The notes: generated by a model from the sequence alone, not told the origin. Shown: positions 19,420 through 30,793, numbered from the stretch's first letter. The stretch is 64,000 nucleotides of DNA from Sphaerochaeta halotolerans (GCF_003429665.1 NZ_QUWK01000009.1:1-64000); one strand, 5' to 3'. A program made the numbers and translations.

Positions 19420-21984
19420 TTAGTGCTTCTTCTTTTGGTAGGGGGTGTCCTCCAAGGGAAGGGATGTACGGAATATCCCGTCATAGCGGTAATACGCATT
19501 CTGACAAGCCGGAGCGGTAGGGATGGTGGTGAGTTCGCCAACCCCTTTCACCCCATAGGCAATAGGATGCTTGCCTGGTCCTTCCACCAACTTCACCTCC
19601 AAGGGAGGTACATCGGTGCTGCGAAGCAGTCCCAAAGTACCATAGCGGACCTTCGGATATCCCTCTTCGATGGGGAAGTCCTCAGTCAACCCATAGCCAA
19701 GGCCCATGGTAACCCCCCCTTCTATCTGACCGGTAAGGGCTTGATGGTTGACAATTTGCCCTACATCACAAGCAGCAACTACCTTCTCCAGTTTTCCTTC
19801 TTCGTCAAGGATGACAACCTGGGCTGAATAGCTGTATGCCACATGACTCACCGGATTCTTCTTCTTGCTGGTAATCGGGTCCGTTATGGATGTATATTCT
19901 CCATAGTACTCCTTACCTTCAAGATCCTTGAGAGAGGACGTCTTTAGATCCTCTTTTAATTTCAAGGCAGCTCTTCTCACTGCTTCTCCCGTAAAGAGCG
20001 ACTGTCGACTTGCCGTACTGGTCCCAGAATCAGGGGTTCTGGATGTATCGGGATCTTCTACGACAATCTCGTGAGCCTTCAGGGAGCATGTCTGTCCAAG
20101 CATCTGGGTACAGACCGTAGCAACTCCCTGTCCCATACAGGCAGCACTGGTCCTGATATGAACCTTTCCCTGTTCAATCGAAAGAATGCAGCGGCCAGTA
20201 TCGGGGAAACCAACACCCAATCCACTATTCTTGAACGCTAGGGCAATTCCTGCCCTAGGTGAGGAGTAATAGGCATCCTTAACAGCTTCAAGGCATTCAA
20301 TGACACCGGTGTCATCGCTTGCAACCTGTCCATTCGGCATGATATCCCCTGGCCTAAGTGCATTGATTCTCCTAATTTCGTAATAGTCCATGCCCAATTC
20401 ATCCGCAAGAAGATTGAGGTTGGACTCCACAGCAAAACAACTCTGGGTGACCCCAAATCCACGGAAAGCACCAGCTGGTACCATATTCGTATAGATTGCC
20501 TTACCGATAACCTCGAAGTTCTGGAAGTTGTATGGGCCAGAGGCATGGGTACATGCTCTCTGGAGTACCGGTCCCCCAAGGGATGCATAGGCTCCTGTAT
20601 TGGCTAGGATAATTGCCTTTACACCGGTAAGATGCCCCTTCTCATCACAACTGGTGGTAATCTCAATATCCATGGGATGGCGCTTTGGATGAACCTGCAG
20701 GCTCTCTTGCCGGGTAAGCCTTACCTTGACAGGAGCCTTTAAAAGCCAAGCTGCAAGCGCTGCATGGTGTTGGACGCTCATATCCTCCTTGCCACCGAAA
20801 CCACCTCCTACGAGCATGCTGTGACAATGCACTTTATTCGGTGGGAGCTGAAGCATTGTGCAGATCTCATGTTGATCATCATAGATGGATTGATCTGAGG
20901 TATGGACGAGTACACCCTCTTCTCCTTCAGGAAGGCCTACTGCACATTCTGGTTCCATGAAGGCATGCTCCGTGTACGGGGTTTTATAGGTACGTGTAAT
21001 GACATGGGGACTTTCCCTGAATGCCTTCTCTACATCGCCACGGTGGATGTGCTCCAGGGAGAGCAGGTTGCCATCCTCATGTACCTTTGGAGATTCCGGT
21101 TCGAGTGCCTTGTAGATATCGAGAACAGGGGGGAGTACTTCATAGGAAACTTCCACCAGTTTTGCAAGCTCTTCCAAGGTTTCAGGGCTCTTGCCAACCA
21201 CGAGACAGATTGCATCCCCGGTGTACCGGGTGATTTCCCCAACAGGAATGAACACCGGCCAGTCCTGCTTCATGTGTCCGATGATATTGTGGGGTACGTC
21301 CTCACTGGTGATGATACGTACGAAATCTGGATGCGTCTTTACCTTTGAATCATCAATGGACAGAACCTTTGCACGGGGAAACGCAGAACGTACAGCCTTG
21401 GCGTGCAACATTCCAGGAATCCTGATGTCATCGGCATACATACCTTTTCCTAGTGCTTTTGGTTCGGCATCTACACGGCGGTAACGTTTGTCGAGCCTTG
21501 GTTCTTCTTCAGTTTTAGGGACCGGCCGGTTCTCCCGAAAGAAGTCAGCACACATGAGAATTGCTTCCTCAATCTTCTTATACCCGGTACAGCGACAGAT
21601 GTTTCCCCTGATGGCTTTTGTCACTTCTTCACGGGTTGGAGAGAGGTTTGTATCGAGCAGACTTTTTGCACTGAGAATCATACCAGGTGTGCAGTACCCA
21701 CACTGTACTGCCCCAGCTTCAGCAAAACAGTAGGCAAATACCTCTGCTTCTCGCTCACTGAGCCCCTCAATGGTTGTAACCGACCTTCCTTCAAGCCGTG
21801 AAAGGGGGATAGTACAGGCCTTCATTTTCTTTCCGTCTACCAAGACAGTACAGGTGCCACAAATACCTTCACTGCAACCGTCTTTGGTGCCGGTCAAGTT
21901 CAAATCCTCACGGAGGAATCGTAGCAGTTTCTTGTCTTCACCGTTGTAGGTGATCTGATTTCCATTTACGCTGAATGCATACAT
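19420..21984 (-). CDS. Fused [2Fe-2S]/molybdopterin-binding xanthine dehydrogenase-like protein (Se-dependent XDH-like architecture)
   Basis: N-terminal GCSEGICGTCTVLVDG and CGYCTPGMILSAKSLL...IRGNICRCTGY two 2Fe-2S clusters, fused to Mo-domain motifs GGGFGGKEDMSVQHHAALAAW and GAFRGFGVTQSCFAVESNLNLLAD; no FAD domain in the polypeptide. Confidence 0.88.
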   Translation of the reverse strand: MYAFSVNGNQITYNGEDKKLLRFLREDLNLTGTKDGCSEGICGTCTVLVDGKKMKACTIPLSRLEGRSVTTIEGLSEREAEVFAYCFAEAGAVQCGYCTPGMILSAKSLLDTNLSPTREEVTKAIRGNICRCTGYKKIEEAILMCADFFRENRPVPKTEEEPRLDKRYRRVDAEPKALGKGMYADDIRIPGMLHAKAVRSAFPRAKVLSIDDSKVKTHPDFVRIITSEDVPHNIIGHMKQDWPVFIPVGEITRYTGDAICLVVGKSPETLEELAKLVEVSYEVLPPVLDIYKALEPESPKVHEDGNLLSLEHIHRGDVEKAFRESPHVITRTYKTPYTEHAFMEPECAVGLPEGEEGVLVHTSDQSIYDDQHEICTMLQLPPNKVHCHSMLVGGGFGGKEDMSVQHHAALAAWLLKAPVKVRLTRQESLQVHPKRHPMDIEITTSCDEKGHLTGVKAIILANTGAYASLGGPVLQRACTHASGPYNFQNFEVIGKAIYTNMVPAGAFRGFGVTQSCFAVESNLNLLADELGMDYYEIRRINALRPGDIMPNGQVASDDTGVIECLEAVKDAYYSSPRAGIALAFKNSGLGVGFPDTGRCILSIEQGKVHIRTSAACMGQGVATVCTQMLGQTCSLKAHEIVVEDPDTSRTPDSGTSTASRQSLFTGEAVRRAALKLKEDLKTSSLKDLEGKEYYGEYTSITDPITSKKKNPVSHVAYSYSAQVVILDEEGKLEKVVAACDVGQIVNHQALTGQIEGGVTMGLGYGLTEDFPIEEGYPKVRYGTLGLLRSTDVPPLEVKLVEGPGKHPIAYGVKGVGELTTIPTAPACQNAYYRYDGIFRTSLPLEDTPYQKKKH

Positions 21985-22247
21985 AGCTGTGCTCTCCATC
22001 GTACGTTGGTACGTTTGGTTCTTTGGGAACAAGTGCTAGCCGCTTAGCGTCAGTACCCAGAACTGGATACATCGGTCTGTGATGCTATACATCCTCAAGA
22101 TTGCAATGAACCCGAAAAAAGTCTATATTTTGTTGCGATAAGGTTACAATTGTTGTCTTTTTTTGTTGCAGTATACCGCAAAATAATAAAATAACCTCAA
22201 CAAGGTAGAAATGAGCAACGCCCACTTCTACCATTGGTTCAGATATC

Positions 22248-23192
22248 CTAAATTCGCTTTTCTCTATTGAATGGGATACCAAGCGAAGTCGGACCAAGAA
22301 GCTGGCTCTCTCTACTAAATGCAAGGACAATGATGACCAGCACATAGGGCAACATTACCGCAAACTCATAGGGGAAGTTGATGCCTTGACCCTGAATAGC
22401 CAACTGCAAGGCTTGCGCCAAACTGAAGAGCAGTGCTCCACCCATAATCTTTACCGGATGCCAGTGCCCAAAGTAGACCAAGGCAACAGCAATGAATCCA
22501 CGTCCAGCGATAATCTCATCACTGAACATTTTCACCTGTGCCAAACTGAGGTATGCGCCTGCAAGACCTGCCAAGGCTCCTCCCACAGCAAGTGCCTGGT
22601 AACGGACCTTGTTGACCTGGATACCAATTGAGTCAGCTGCACGAGGATTGGTCCCTACTGCACGTACCCTGAGCCCCCATGGTGTTTTGAACAGGATGTA
22701 CCATGCAAGGGGAACAAAGAGGAATGCGAGGTAGACCAATACATTGTGACTGAAGAAAATTGGTCCGATGAACGGAATTTTTGAGAGGCCTGGGATGGGG
22801 AAATTCCCGATACCAGGGACTGATTGGGTTCCTCCGATGAAATGTCTGAACAGTGTGCCAGCAGTTCCGACCCCAAACATCTGTAGTCCAATACCTGCAA
22901 TTCCTTGTGGTGCACGGAACGTTACTACAACAAAGGCGAAGAAGATACCAAGCAAGGCACCAACCACCATGGCAAGACCCAACCCCAGGACATTGTACAT
23001 GCCGGAAGTGGGGCCTCCCTGCCCAATGCTATAGGGTACAAGCATTCCTAGGAATGCCCCCATAGCCATGATGCCTTCACAGCCAAGGTTGAAGACTCCT
23101 GCTCTTTGGTTGAACATCTCTCCAAGGCTGGCGATGAGGAGAGCGACCGAGAACGGGATACCCAGACTCAGGATGTTTACGATAAAGTTCAT
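22248..23192 (-). CDS. ABC transporter permease, BMP/nucleoside type
   Basis: LGEMFNQRAGVFNLGCEGIMAMGAF; YufQ/NupQ-like. Confidence 0.9.
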   Translation of the reverse strand: MNFIVNILSLGIPFSVALLIASLGEMFNQRAGVFNLGCEGIMAMGAFLGMLVPYSIGQGGPTSGMYNVLGLGLAMVVGALLGIFFAFVVVTFRAPQGIAGIGLQMFGVGTAGTLFRHFIGGTQSVPGIGNFPIPGLSKIPFIGPIFFSHNVLVYLAFLFVPLAWYILFKTPWGLRVRAVGTNPRAADSIGIQVNKVRYQALAVGGALAGLAGAYLSLAQVKMFSDEIIAGRGFIAVALVYFGHWHPVKIMGGALLFSLAQALQLAIQGQGINFPYEFAVMLPYVLVIIVLAFSRESQLLGPTSLGIPFNREKRI

Positions 23193-24292
23193 GCTTCCAC
23201 CTCCACATGTTTCTTGCCGATTCCTTGGTATTTACGCCAGACCCGTTCCATCAGGTAGGGGTCGGCGAGAATCATCTTGGTAGCAACGATGACCAGGATG
23301 ATGACACCCTGCAGCACATTGACCATGTTTGCTGGTACTCCGACCATGCGTTGGGTCATGTCCGCTCCAACGATCAAGAGACCAAAAAAGAAAGACGCTG
23401 GTATGATACCTGCAGGGTGCAAGCCTCCAAAGAGGGCGACAACAATCCCACTGAATCCGTACCCTCCAGTAATACCTTCAATTGCTCTTCGGTGAACTCC
23501 CGCGATCTCGATGGCACCTGCCATACCAGCAAAGGCACCACTGATTACCATGGCGATGACCAGATACCAAGTCACGCTGATACCGCCGTACCTGGCTGCC
23601 CGGGCACTTGCCCCAGCTGCTCTCATCTTGTAGCCATAGTTGGTCTTCCAAAGGAGGAGGTAAATAAGCAATGCAAGAAACAAAGCAAAGAAGATACCAG
23701 TATGCAATCGAGTTCCTTTGAGGAACCGATTAAGCCAGATCCCCGTTGAAAGTCTCATGGACTGGGGAGTCCCGCTTCCCATCGTAAGTTCTGCTGGATC
23801 GAGGAATGGACCACGCAGCATGAAGGTATAAATCTGGGCAGCAATATAGTTGAGCATTACCGTCGAGAGCAGTTCGCTGACCTGTAATTTTGCCCTCAGG
23901 ATACCTGGGATGAATCCCCATACTCCTCCTGCCATTGCCCCAGCCAAGATAGCCATTGGAAGCAGGATTGGTTTTGGAAGTTCTGGGAAGGCAAGTGCCA
24001 CTGCTGTGGTACCGAGTATTCCCATCGCCATCTGACCCTCTCCACCGATATTGATGATACCGCTGCGGTACGCCACCGAAATACCCAGTGCTATGATGGT
24101 GAGCGGGATAGCCCTGATCAGAACCTCGGTAAGCTGGAGGGTCGTCTTCAATGGCTCGAAGAGAATGACCCTATAGGTCTTGAAGACATCAGCCCCGATG
24201 GTCATCAAAATTATTGAACCGATCAACATTGCAGCCAAAATGGCCAGAATGATGATGGTAACCTTGTAGAGTACCCTAAACTGTTTGGTCAT
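23189..24292 (-). CDS. ABC transporter permease, BMP/nucleoside type
   Basis: SVAYRSGIINIGGEGQMAMGILG; YufP/NupP-like; overlaps its neighbour. Confidence 0.9.
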   Translation of the reverse strand: MTKQFRVLYKVTIIILAILAAMLIGSIILMTIGADVFKTYRVILFEPLKTTLQLTEVLIRAIPLTIIALGISVAYRSGIINIGGEGQMAMGILGTTAVALAFPELPKPILLPMAILAGAMAGGVWGFIPGILRAKLQVSELLSTVMLNYIAAQIYTFMLRGPFLDPAELTMGSGTPQSMRLSTGIWLNRFLKGTRLHTGIFFALFLALLIYLLLWKTNYGYKMRAAGASARAARYGGISVTWYLVIAMVISGAFAGMAGAIEIAGVHRRAIEGITGGYGFSGIVVALFGGLHPAGIIPASFFFGLLIVGADMTQRMVGVPANMVNVLQGVIILVIVATKMILADPYLMERVWRKYQGIGKKHVEVEA

Positions 24293-25814
24293 CTTTCACT
24301 CCTGCCATCAAAATACCAAGACTCCTGCGATTAGCATCCTTCCTGTCAAGGACCTTCTGAATCTGGCCCTTGAAGATTACCGCCACACGGTCTGAGAGGT
24401 CGAGAATCTCATCCAGCTCTTCACTGATGAGCAGGATGCCAATTCCTTCACGTCTGATCTCCAAGAGTTGCTTATGGATGAACTCCGCTGCTCCAAGGTC
24501 CAGACCTCTAATGGGGTAGACTGCAATCAAGAATTTTGGTCTTCTGGAAATTTCACGAGCCAGGATGACTTTCTGGATGTTTCCCCCCGAGAGAGATCCT
24601 GCCGCTATAGAGATATTGGGACTGCGGATATCGAACTTTACACGCAGGTCTTCTGCATTCTTGTCTATGGCCTTGTTCTTGAGGAATGCATGGTTGCTGA
24701 ATTCGTCATGTTCAGTATCCTTGAGTATAAGGTTCTCCTTCAGTGAGAAAGAAGGAACAATGCCTTCTGTGTTGCGCTCCTCAGGGATATAGCCCATACC
24801 GGCTTCAATGATGTGGTGAGGGCTCTTGTTTGCGATGTTTTCGCCATAGAATTGGATCTCTCCACTCTCAACCTTCCTCAGTCCGTTGATGGCCTCAGCC
24901 AACTCCCGCTGCCCATTTCCTGAAACACCGGCGAGGCCTACGATCTCACCAGAGGAGATAGTCAGATTCAGATCCTTGAGAGCAAGAAATCCACGGTCAC
25001 TCTTTACATTGAGGTTCTTGATATCCAGGACGGGAACACCCTCCGGGGCAGGTTCCTCATTCAGTGGAAGGTCTACCTCATGGCCAGTCATCAAGGCAGC
25101 AATGTCGGAAGGGGAGTGCTCATGGGTATTCCCCTCGAAAACAACCGCCCCATGACGAAGGATGGTAATCTTGTCCGAAAGGTCTTTTACTTCCTGCAGT
25201 TTGTGGCTGATGAAGATGATGGAGAGTTCACTGCTCATATTCTTGAGCAAAACAATCAGTTCATCAGTTTCTTGTGGGGTAAGTGCACTGGTTGGTTCGT
25301 CAAGGATCAGAAACCGTGCCCCCAGGCAGAGGGTTTTTACCAGTTCGACTCTTTGTTGTTCTCCAACAGAGAGTTGCCAAATATACGCATCGGGATCGAC
25401 GACGAGCCCATATTTCTTTGCTATTTCAGTAATCCGGTCACGCACCATCCCAAGGTCCAGCTTGTATGGTGACCATGCCGCCTTGAATCCTAGGGCAATG
25501 TTCTCCAGAACTGTCATGTTTGCAACCAGCATGTACTGCTGGTGAACCATGCCGAGCCCTGCTGCAAAGGCATCATTCGGGGAGCGGAAGTGTACTTCCT
25601 CTCCATTGATAAGAATACGCCCTTCATCTGGCTGGTAGAGACCCATGAGTATGTTCATCAAGGTCGTCTTGCCTGCTCCGTTCTCTCCAACCAGCGCCAG
25701 GATCTGGCCCTCTGATATCTCCAAGGTGATGTCATCACTCGCCAAGACTCCAGGGAAGCGTTTGGTGATGTGTTCCATCCGCAGGTTGGTTATTTTCTTC
25801 TGTGTGAGTTCCAT
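24276..25814 (-). CDS. ABC transporter ATP-binding protein with two nucleotide-binding domains (BMP/nucleoside type)
   Basis: Two NBDs: GENGAGKTTLMNILMGLYQPDEG, LSVGEQQRVELVKTL, LILDEPTSALTPQE, and LSGGNIQKVILAREI. Confidence 0.93.
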   Translation of the reverse strand: MELTQKKITNLRMEHITKRFPGVLASDDITLEISEGQILALVGENGAGKTTLMNILMGLYQPDEGRILINGEEVHFRSPNDAFAAGLGMVHQQYMLVANMTVLENIALGFKAAWSPYKLDLGMVRDRITEIAKKYGLVVDPDAYIWQLSVGEQQRVELVKTLCLGARFLILDEPTSALTPQETDELIVLLKNMSSELSIIFISHKLQEVKDLSDKITILRHGAVVFEGNTHEHSPSDIAALMTGHEVDLPLNEEPAPEGVPVLDIKNLNVKSDRGFLALKDLNLTISSGEIVGLAGVSGNGQRELAEAINGLRKVESGEIQFYGENIANKSPHHIIEAGMGYIPEERNTEGIVPSFSLKENLILKDTEHDEFSNHAFLKNKAIDKNAEDLRVKFDIRSPNISIAAGSLSGGNIQKVILAREISRRPKFLIAVYPIRGLDLGAAEFIHKQLLEIRREGIGILLISEELDEILDLSDRVAVIFKGQIQKVLDRKDANRRSLGILMAGVKDDQTV

Positions 25815-25849
25815 GGGGGAAGCCTCCGTGGGAAAGAATGAAAAAAGTA

Positions 25850-25875
25850 GTCATGCAGAGGTGTCCCTGCATGAC
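25850..25875 (-). terminator. Perfect 9-bp hairpin plus T-run between the BMP binding protein and ATPase genes
   Basis: Minus strand GTCATGCAG-ggacacct-CTGCATGACTACTTTTTTC. Confidence 0.8.
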
Positions 25876-25890
25876 CGGGAAACAATGTGC

Positions 25891-26922
25891 TTACAGTTTG
25901 GAGTAATCAACACTGGTGTAGTTGATGGTACCACTTGCAGCTTTGAATGAATCGATGGCTGCATTGACCTTCTCTTCAATCTCCCCTGCATACATGTTTT
26001 CAAGAGCAGGGTTGAACTCAAATACGAATCCACCGTTCTTGAAGTTCAAGGGAATTACTTCCCCACCCAAGATACCGGCGTCCAGCTTGGCCACGAGACC
26101 TTCGATGACGGATGCATAATTGTAGGAAGATGCTGCGATAACCTTGTAGCCCTCGGTAATGTGAATCTGGGCAATGTCCTGGCCAACCCACCAGATGTCC
26201 TTGTCAGGGTAGTCAGCAACAGCACGAAGTGCACCAAGAGCCTGCTGGCTGCTTCCGGTCAATACATCGGCACCACTTCTGATCTGTGACTGTGCAACCT
26301 CTCCGGCTTTTACGAAATCACTGAAGGACCCACTGTGTGCGACCATGATCTTGGCGCTTGGATTGACAGACTGGACACCTAGTACGAAACCACGGTTATA
26401 ACGGGCAGCATCACCAGCATCAACAGGACCGACTAGACCGATGATATTGGCTTTGGTGGTCATACCAGCAATGATACCGGAAAGGTAACCGGTCTCTTCA
26501 CTTTCAGGCATGTAGGTGAATACATTGTCGGGACCAACCTCTGCGCTGGTTCCAAAGGCGAAGGAAACATCAGGATACTCTTCAGCCATTTCCATGATGA
26601 GGTTCTTGTACTGTGCCCCATGTGCGATGATGATATCAAATCCCTGTGCAACATACTGGCGGGCAGCTGAACCGGCATCGACTGGTTTCATCTTCTCTGT
26701 GTAGCTGTACTCAATACGACCGGGCAGGCTCTTCTGGGCAGCAATGATGCCATCATGCATGGCCTGACACCAGCCCTTGTCGTCAATGGTGTTCTCGATG
26801 ATCAAAGCAATTTTGACCACATTGGAATCAGCCTCCTCAGCTGGAGCCTCACTGCTACCTGCAGCAAAAAGCGAACCACTGATGAGCGCAAGACAAAACA
26901 GAATTGTCAGTAATTTTCTCAT
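25891..26922 (-). CDS. BMP family basic membrane protein/nucleoside-binding ABC substrate-binding protein
   Basis: VVKIALIIENTIDDKGWCQAMHDGI...FDIIIAHGAQYKNLIMEMAEEYPDVSFAFG; signal peptide. Confidence 0.93.
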   Translation of the reverse strand: MRKLLTILFCLALISGSLFAAGSSEAPAEEADSNVVKIALIIENTIDDKGWCQAMHDGIIAAQKSLPGRIEYSYTEKMKPVDAGSAARQYVAQGFDIIIAHGAQYKNLIMEMAEEYPDVSFAFGTSAEVGPDNVFTYMPESEETGYLSGIIAGMTTKANIIGLVGPVDAGDAARYNRGFVLGVQSVNPSAKIMVAHSGSFSDFVKAGEVAQSQIRSGADVLTGSSQQALGALRAVADYPDKDIWWVGQDIAQIHITEGYKVIAASSYNYASVIEGLVAKLDAGILGGEVIPLNFKNGGFVFEFNPALENMYAGEIEEKVNAAIDSFKAASGTINYTSVDYSKL

Positions 26923-27165
26923 GTTCCTTCTCCTCTTGGAATATCAACCCATTTTTGGTGGGTCTAAGCTTTTTCTAGTATAGAGGCTTAATGGATACTC
27001 TGTCAAAAGAAAAGTGAAAATGAAACAGAAATTATCGATTGATAATTTGAGCTATCAGTGATATTTATCATAATATTACTAGGAAAATGACGATTTTTTT
27101 GTTGCAATTTTAGTGAAACCTAAATATATGAATATGGTATTGCACCATTCATATAGACTAAAAAA

Positions 27166-28065
27166 CTAGACAATACTTCCAGGATGTATAGATTTTGCAT
27201 TCTTTGTTGCAACTTTTGTTGCTTCGATTACAGCTTGTTGCAGTTTTACGCCTTGTAGCAACTGCACTGTCAGGGCAGCACTCAAGGAATCACCACATCC
27301 GATGGTATTCACCACCTCTGTCTTCACAGTAGGGGAACTGAAGAAACGAGAATTCTGTACCCAGAGTTCAGATGCCCCTCGGGAGATTACAAATGTACAG
27401 CCAAACTGATCATACAAACCACGGAGCATTTTCTTGACAGGCTCCTTGAGATCATCGGTATTCTGATGTTCGGCTACCTGGATTCCAAGGAAGGTATGGA
27501 CTGCTTCACTCAGGTTGATCTTCACTACATCAGGGTGGTGGAGGATACAGCGCTTGAGGTCTTCACCTTTCAAGTCGAGCAAGACAAACTTTCCCAGTGC
27601 TTTCGCTTCCTGTACGAAATCAGCGTACAGAGCATCTGAATATCCAGGGGCACGGGTACCTAAAATTACCAGACCATCGCACTCCTTGATGTGCTGTGAG
27701 AAGAGGGCTCTGATCGGCTTTTCACAAGCTGGGTCGACAGGGAAGGGTTCTTGAACCAATTCAGTAGCTCCTTCACTGGTGAGCACCGTGACACAGGTCC
27801 TGATAGCACTGCCACTGTCCGCCCAAAGCGTGGTGAACCCATCTTTCCTGCAAAGGCTGAGCATCTCCTCTATCCGGTTTCCTCCCAAGTGGGTGAGCAA
27901 AAGGCTCTCGTGTCCTAGCTGGCTGATTATCCTGGCTGCATTCATACCCTTGCCCGATGCATCGAGGTAGTGTTCCTGAGCGCGATTTACCTCCCCTACG
28001 GAAAAGGAGGGGAAACGCATCGTGATCTGGAAGGTTGGATTCAAACAGACCGAGAGAATCTTCAT
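27166..28065 (-). CDS. 1-phosphofructokinase-type PfkB sugar kinase
   Basis: [48 protein letters not shown]. Confidence 0.88.
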   Translation of the reverse strand: MKILSVCLNPTFQITMRFPSFSVGEVNRAQEHYLDASGKGMNAARIISQLGHESLLLTHLGGNRIEEMLSLCRKDGFTTLWADSGSAIRTCVTVLTSEGATELVQEPFPVDPACEKPIRALFSQHIKECDGLVILGTRAPGYSDALYADFVQEAKALGKFVLLDLKGEDLKRCILHHPDVVKINLSEAVHTFLGIQVAEHQNTDDLKEPVKKMLRGLYDQFGCTFVISRGASELWVQNSRFFSSPTVKTEVVNTIGCGDSLSAALTVQLLQGVKLQQAVIEATKVATKNAKSIHPGSIV

Positions 28066-28547
28066 GATAGTTTGAGCAGAATTGAACCGTGTTGTGGAAT
28101 CAGCTGTCGGTAGGCAACACCTGTCTTGTCAAACATCAGCTTGGATGCTTTCGTGTTGTCAGCTTCACTGTACTTATCAGAGAGGAATACTACTTCCTTT
28201 ATGCCCGACTGGATGATTGCCTTCGCACACTCATTGCAGGGAAACAATCCTACATACAGCGTGCAACCCTTCAGACTGCTGCTGATTGCGTTAAGAATGG
28301 CGTTCAGTTCAGCGTGGCAGACGTAAGGATACTTGGTCTCGAGCCATTCTCCTTCCCGTTCCCAAGGTATCTCGTCATCATCCACCCCAATAGGGAAGCC
28401 ATTATATCCGACACCGACAATCTTGTGGTCGGTGTTTACAATGCAGGCTCCTACCTGGGTGTTCGGGTCTTTGCTCCTAAGTGACGAGAGGACGGCCACT
28501 CCCATGAAATATTCATCCCAACTGAGATAGTCTTTACGTTTGGGCAT
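28062..28547 (-). CDS. Deoxycytidylate (dCMP) deaminase
   Basis: [11 protein letters not shown] and [19 protein letters not shown] zinc motifs; [11 protein letters not shown]. Confidence 0.94.
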   Translation of the reverse strand: MPKRKDYLSWDEYFMGVAVLSSLRSKDPNTQVGACIVNTDHKIVGVGYNGFPIGVDDDEIPWEREGEWLETKYPYVCHAELNAILNAISSSLKGCTLYVGLFPCNECAKAIIQSGIKEVVFLSDKYSEADNTKASKLMFDKTGVAYRQLIPQHGSILLKLS

Positions 28548-29484
28548 GATCAGTTGTCTCCTTTTCTAGCAAAAATTCGAGAATGGTATCTGTTAAGGAT
28601 TGTTGGATGGACCGGTAGAGCAGAAGGGCATGACGGCTGTGATTGTAGTTTCCCATTTCTGTCTCAAGGATGTGGAAATCACTACTCCGTTGTTCCTTCT
28701 CTATGATCTTGAGATTTTTGAAGGGGACTGTCTGATCGTTGACATCGTGTATGGAGAACAGTGGGCAGGTAATCTTTCCCAGATCCCTGCGAACACTTTT
28801 CATGGCATGGACAAGGCTCATGCCCGGTCGGATGAAGAGCCCTCCATAGCCGAACCAATATTCGTTGCCATCCTCTCCCTTTGGATTGCCTTTCACCACA
28901 TGGGCTCCAATGGATGGGGTGAAGAGTCCCAAAGTTCTGGTTATATACTGTTTCCAGTCAGTAATGATGCCGTCCCTTACACTGTTGTACACCACAGGGG
29001 CTGCAATAGTCACCAGTTTATCAGGGGAAAGGGTACTTTGGCAGTAGGTTTCACCCAGCTTGAGGGTCATCATCCCCCCCATGCTGATACCCAGCACGTA
29101 GAGTGTCTCATACTGATTCCTGAGGTTTTCGTAGTATCGGCAGAGGTAATCGAACCACTGGGTGAATGTGGTGTGGGCAAACTGCTTAGGATCTGTTCCG
29201 AAGCCGGGCAGCAAAGGTGCGTACACATCCAATCCTGCTTCATGAAAGCGCTCAGCGCTGTAGTGGTATACAGACGGGGTGGATGGAAAGCCATGGACAA
29301 GCAAGATTGCCTGCTTGTTTCCCGGTGTAGTTTTTATGATGCTTTTAGCCTCATCACAGAAGGTCTTGGATTCATCGACGGTGAGCGGTGCGACATTCCT
29401 GTCACGATAACCAAAGAGTGTCGCGTTCCAAACTATAAACACAATGATAAGGATAATGATAAGGAGTAGGATGGTGAACCTCAT
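28534..29484 (-). CDS. Alpha/beta hydrolase (carboxylesterase/monoacylglycerol lipase type), membrane-anchored
   Basis: [19 protein letters not shown]; nucleophile elbow [10 protein letters not shown]-terminal TM helix. Confidence 0.88.
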   Translation of the reverse strand: MRFTILLLIIILIIVFIVWNATLFGYRDRNVAPLTVDESKTFCDEAKSIIKTTPGNKQAILLVHGFPSTPSVYHYSAERFHEAGLDVYAPLLPGFGTDPKQFAHTTFTQWFDYLCRYYENLRNQYETLYVLGISMGGMMTLKLGETYCQSTLSPDKLVTIAAPVVYNSVRDGIITDWKQYITRTLGLFTPSIGAHVVKGNPKGEDGNEYWFGYGGLFIRPGMSLVHAMKSVRRDLGKITCPLFSIHDVNDQTVPFKNLKIIEKEQRSSDFHILETEMGNYNHSRHALLLYRSIQQSLTDTILEFLLEKETTDHAQT

Positions 29485-29531
29485 GGGATTTACTATATCC
29501 CAAAGTTTCGATGAAGGAAAGAGCGAAAAAA

Positions 29532-29561
29532 CAAGAGCCTACCGGTGAGGATAGGCTCTTG
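29532..29561 (-). terminator. Terminator of the oadGAB operon
   Basis: CAAGAGCCTA...TAGGCTCTTG inverted repeat followed by TTTTTT on the minus strand. Confidence 0.8.
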
Positions 29562-29589
29562 GGATTGTTGTGAATCAAATTCTTTCTAT

Positions 29590-30780
29590 CTAAGCCATCA
29601 TGAATGGGATGACTGCAAGCAAGACACCAGCTGCAACGGCTGAGCCGATAACACCAGCAACATTCGGACCCATGGCGTGCATGAGCAGGAAGTTCTGGGG
29701 ATCGGACTCCTGTCCAACCTTGCTGGAAACACGGGCCGCCATTGGCACTGCGGAGACACCAGCGCTTCCGATGAGTGGATTAACCGGGTGTTTCGGGTCA
29801 AGCTTGTTCATCAGCTTTGCAATCAGAAGTCCAGAGGCAGTACCGATAGAGAATGCAATCATGCCAAGAATGAGGATGCCCAAGGTGTTCAGGTTGAGGA
29901 AGTGGGAAGCTTCCATCTTTGAACCGACAGAGAGCCCGAGGAAAATCGTGACGATGTTCATCAGTGCATTCTGCATGGTGTCAGAAAGACGGTTGGTTAC
30001 TCCACACTCCTTGGCCAGATTACCGAACATCAGGGAGCCGATGAGCGGGGTAGCCGAGGGGAGCAAGATTGCACAAGCGGTCAGAACGGTCAAGGGGAAG
30101 AGAATCCTTTCCAGCTTGGAGACCGGTCGCAGCTGTTGCATCTTGATCATCCGCTCTTCCTTGGTGGTCAGAGCTCGCATGATCGGGGGCTGGATGATGG
30201 GAACCAATGCCATGTAGCTGTAGGCAGCTACGGCAATGGGACCCAGCAGGTCCGGTTTTAGACGGCTAGTCACATAGATAGCCGTCGGGCCGTCAGCACC
30301 ACCGATTATACCAATGGAACCGGCAGCATAGAGGTCGAAGTTGATCCCAGGGATGAAGCTCAGGGCAAGTGCACCAAGAAGGGCAATGAAGATGCCTGCC
30401 TGGGCTGCTGCACCGAGCAACAAGGTCTTGGGGTTTGCAATAAGCGGTCCGAAGTCCGTCATTGCACCAACGCCCATGAAGATCAAAATTGGGAAGAGAC
30501 CGGTATCGATACCCATGTCGTACAACAGCTTGATAAACCCAGGAGCTCCTGAGGTAGGATCAATGCCTGCTACATATCCCATAGGGATGTTCGAGAGGAT
30601 ACAACCGAACCCAATGGTAACCAACAATAACGGCTCAAATTTCTTTGCAATACCTAGGTAGAGGAGGACAAAGCCAATGAGTATCATGACAAAATTGCCG
30701 ACACCAAAGCCTTCAGCCATCCCCAAGAATCCAAACAGTCCTGTGGACTGCCAGAGTTGATTAAACGCTGAACCAATCAT
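29590..30780 (-). CDS. oadB: Na+-transporting oxaloacetate/methylmalonyl-CoA decarboxylase beta subunit
   Basis: [64 protein letters not shown]. Confidence 0.95.
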   Translation of the reverse strand: MIGSAFNQLWQSTGLFGFLGMAEGFGVGNFVMILIGFVLLYLGIAKKFEPLLLVTIGFGCILSNIPMGYVAGIDPTSGAPGFIKLLYDMGIDTGLFPILIFMGVGAMTDFGPLIANPKTLLLGAAAQAGIFIALLGALALSFIPGINFDLYAAGSIGIIGGADGPTAIYVTSRLKPDLLGPIAVAAYSYMALVPIIQPPIMRALTTKEERMIKMQQLRPVSKLERILFPLTVLTACAILLPSATPLIGSLMFGNLAKECGVTNRLSDTMQNALMNIVTIFLGLSVGSKMEASHFLNLNTLGILILGMIAFSIGTASGLLIAKLMNKLDPKHPVNPLIGSAGVSAVPMAARVSSKVGQESDPQNFLLMHAMGPNVAGVIGSAVAAGVLLAVIPFMMA

Positions 30781-30793
30781 CTCAGAGTCTCCT

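Noticed and set aside
26923-27165. Purine riboswitch upstream of the BMP nucleoside transporter
   Set aside because: No recognisable purine-aptamer core in the AT-rich leader; only a hairpin near 27127-27155, which is better explained as a terminator of the downstream-facing pfkB gene.
28600-29469. 289-codon plus-strand ORF opposite the alpha/beta hydrolase
   Set aside because: Antisense shadow; the minus strand has the GxSxG motif and signal/TM segment.
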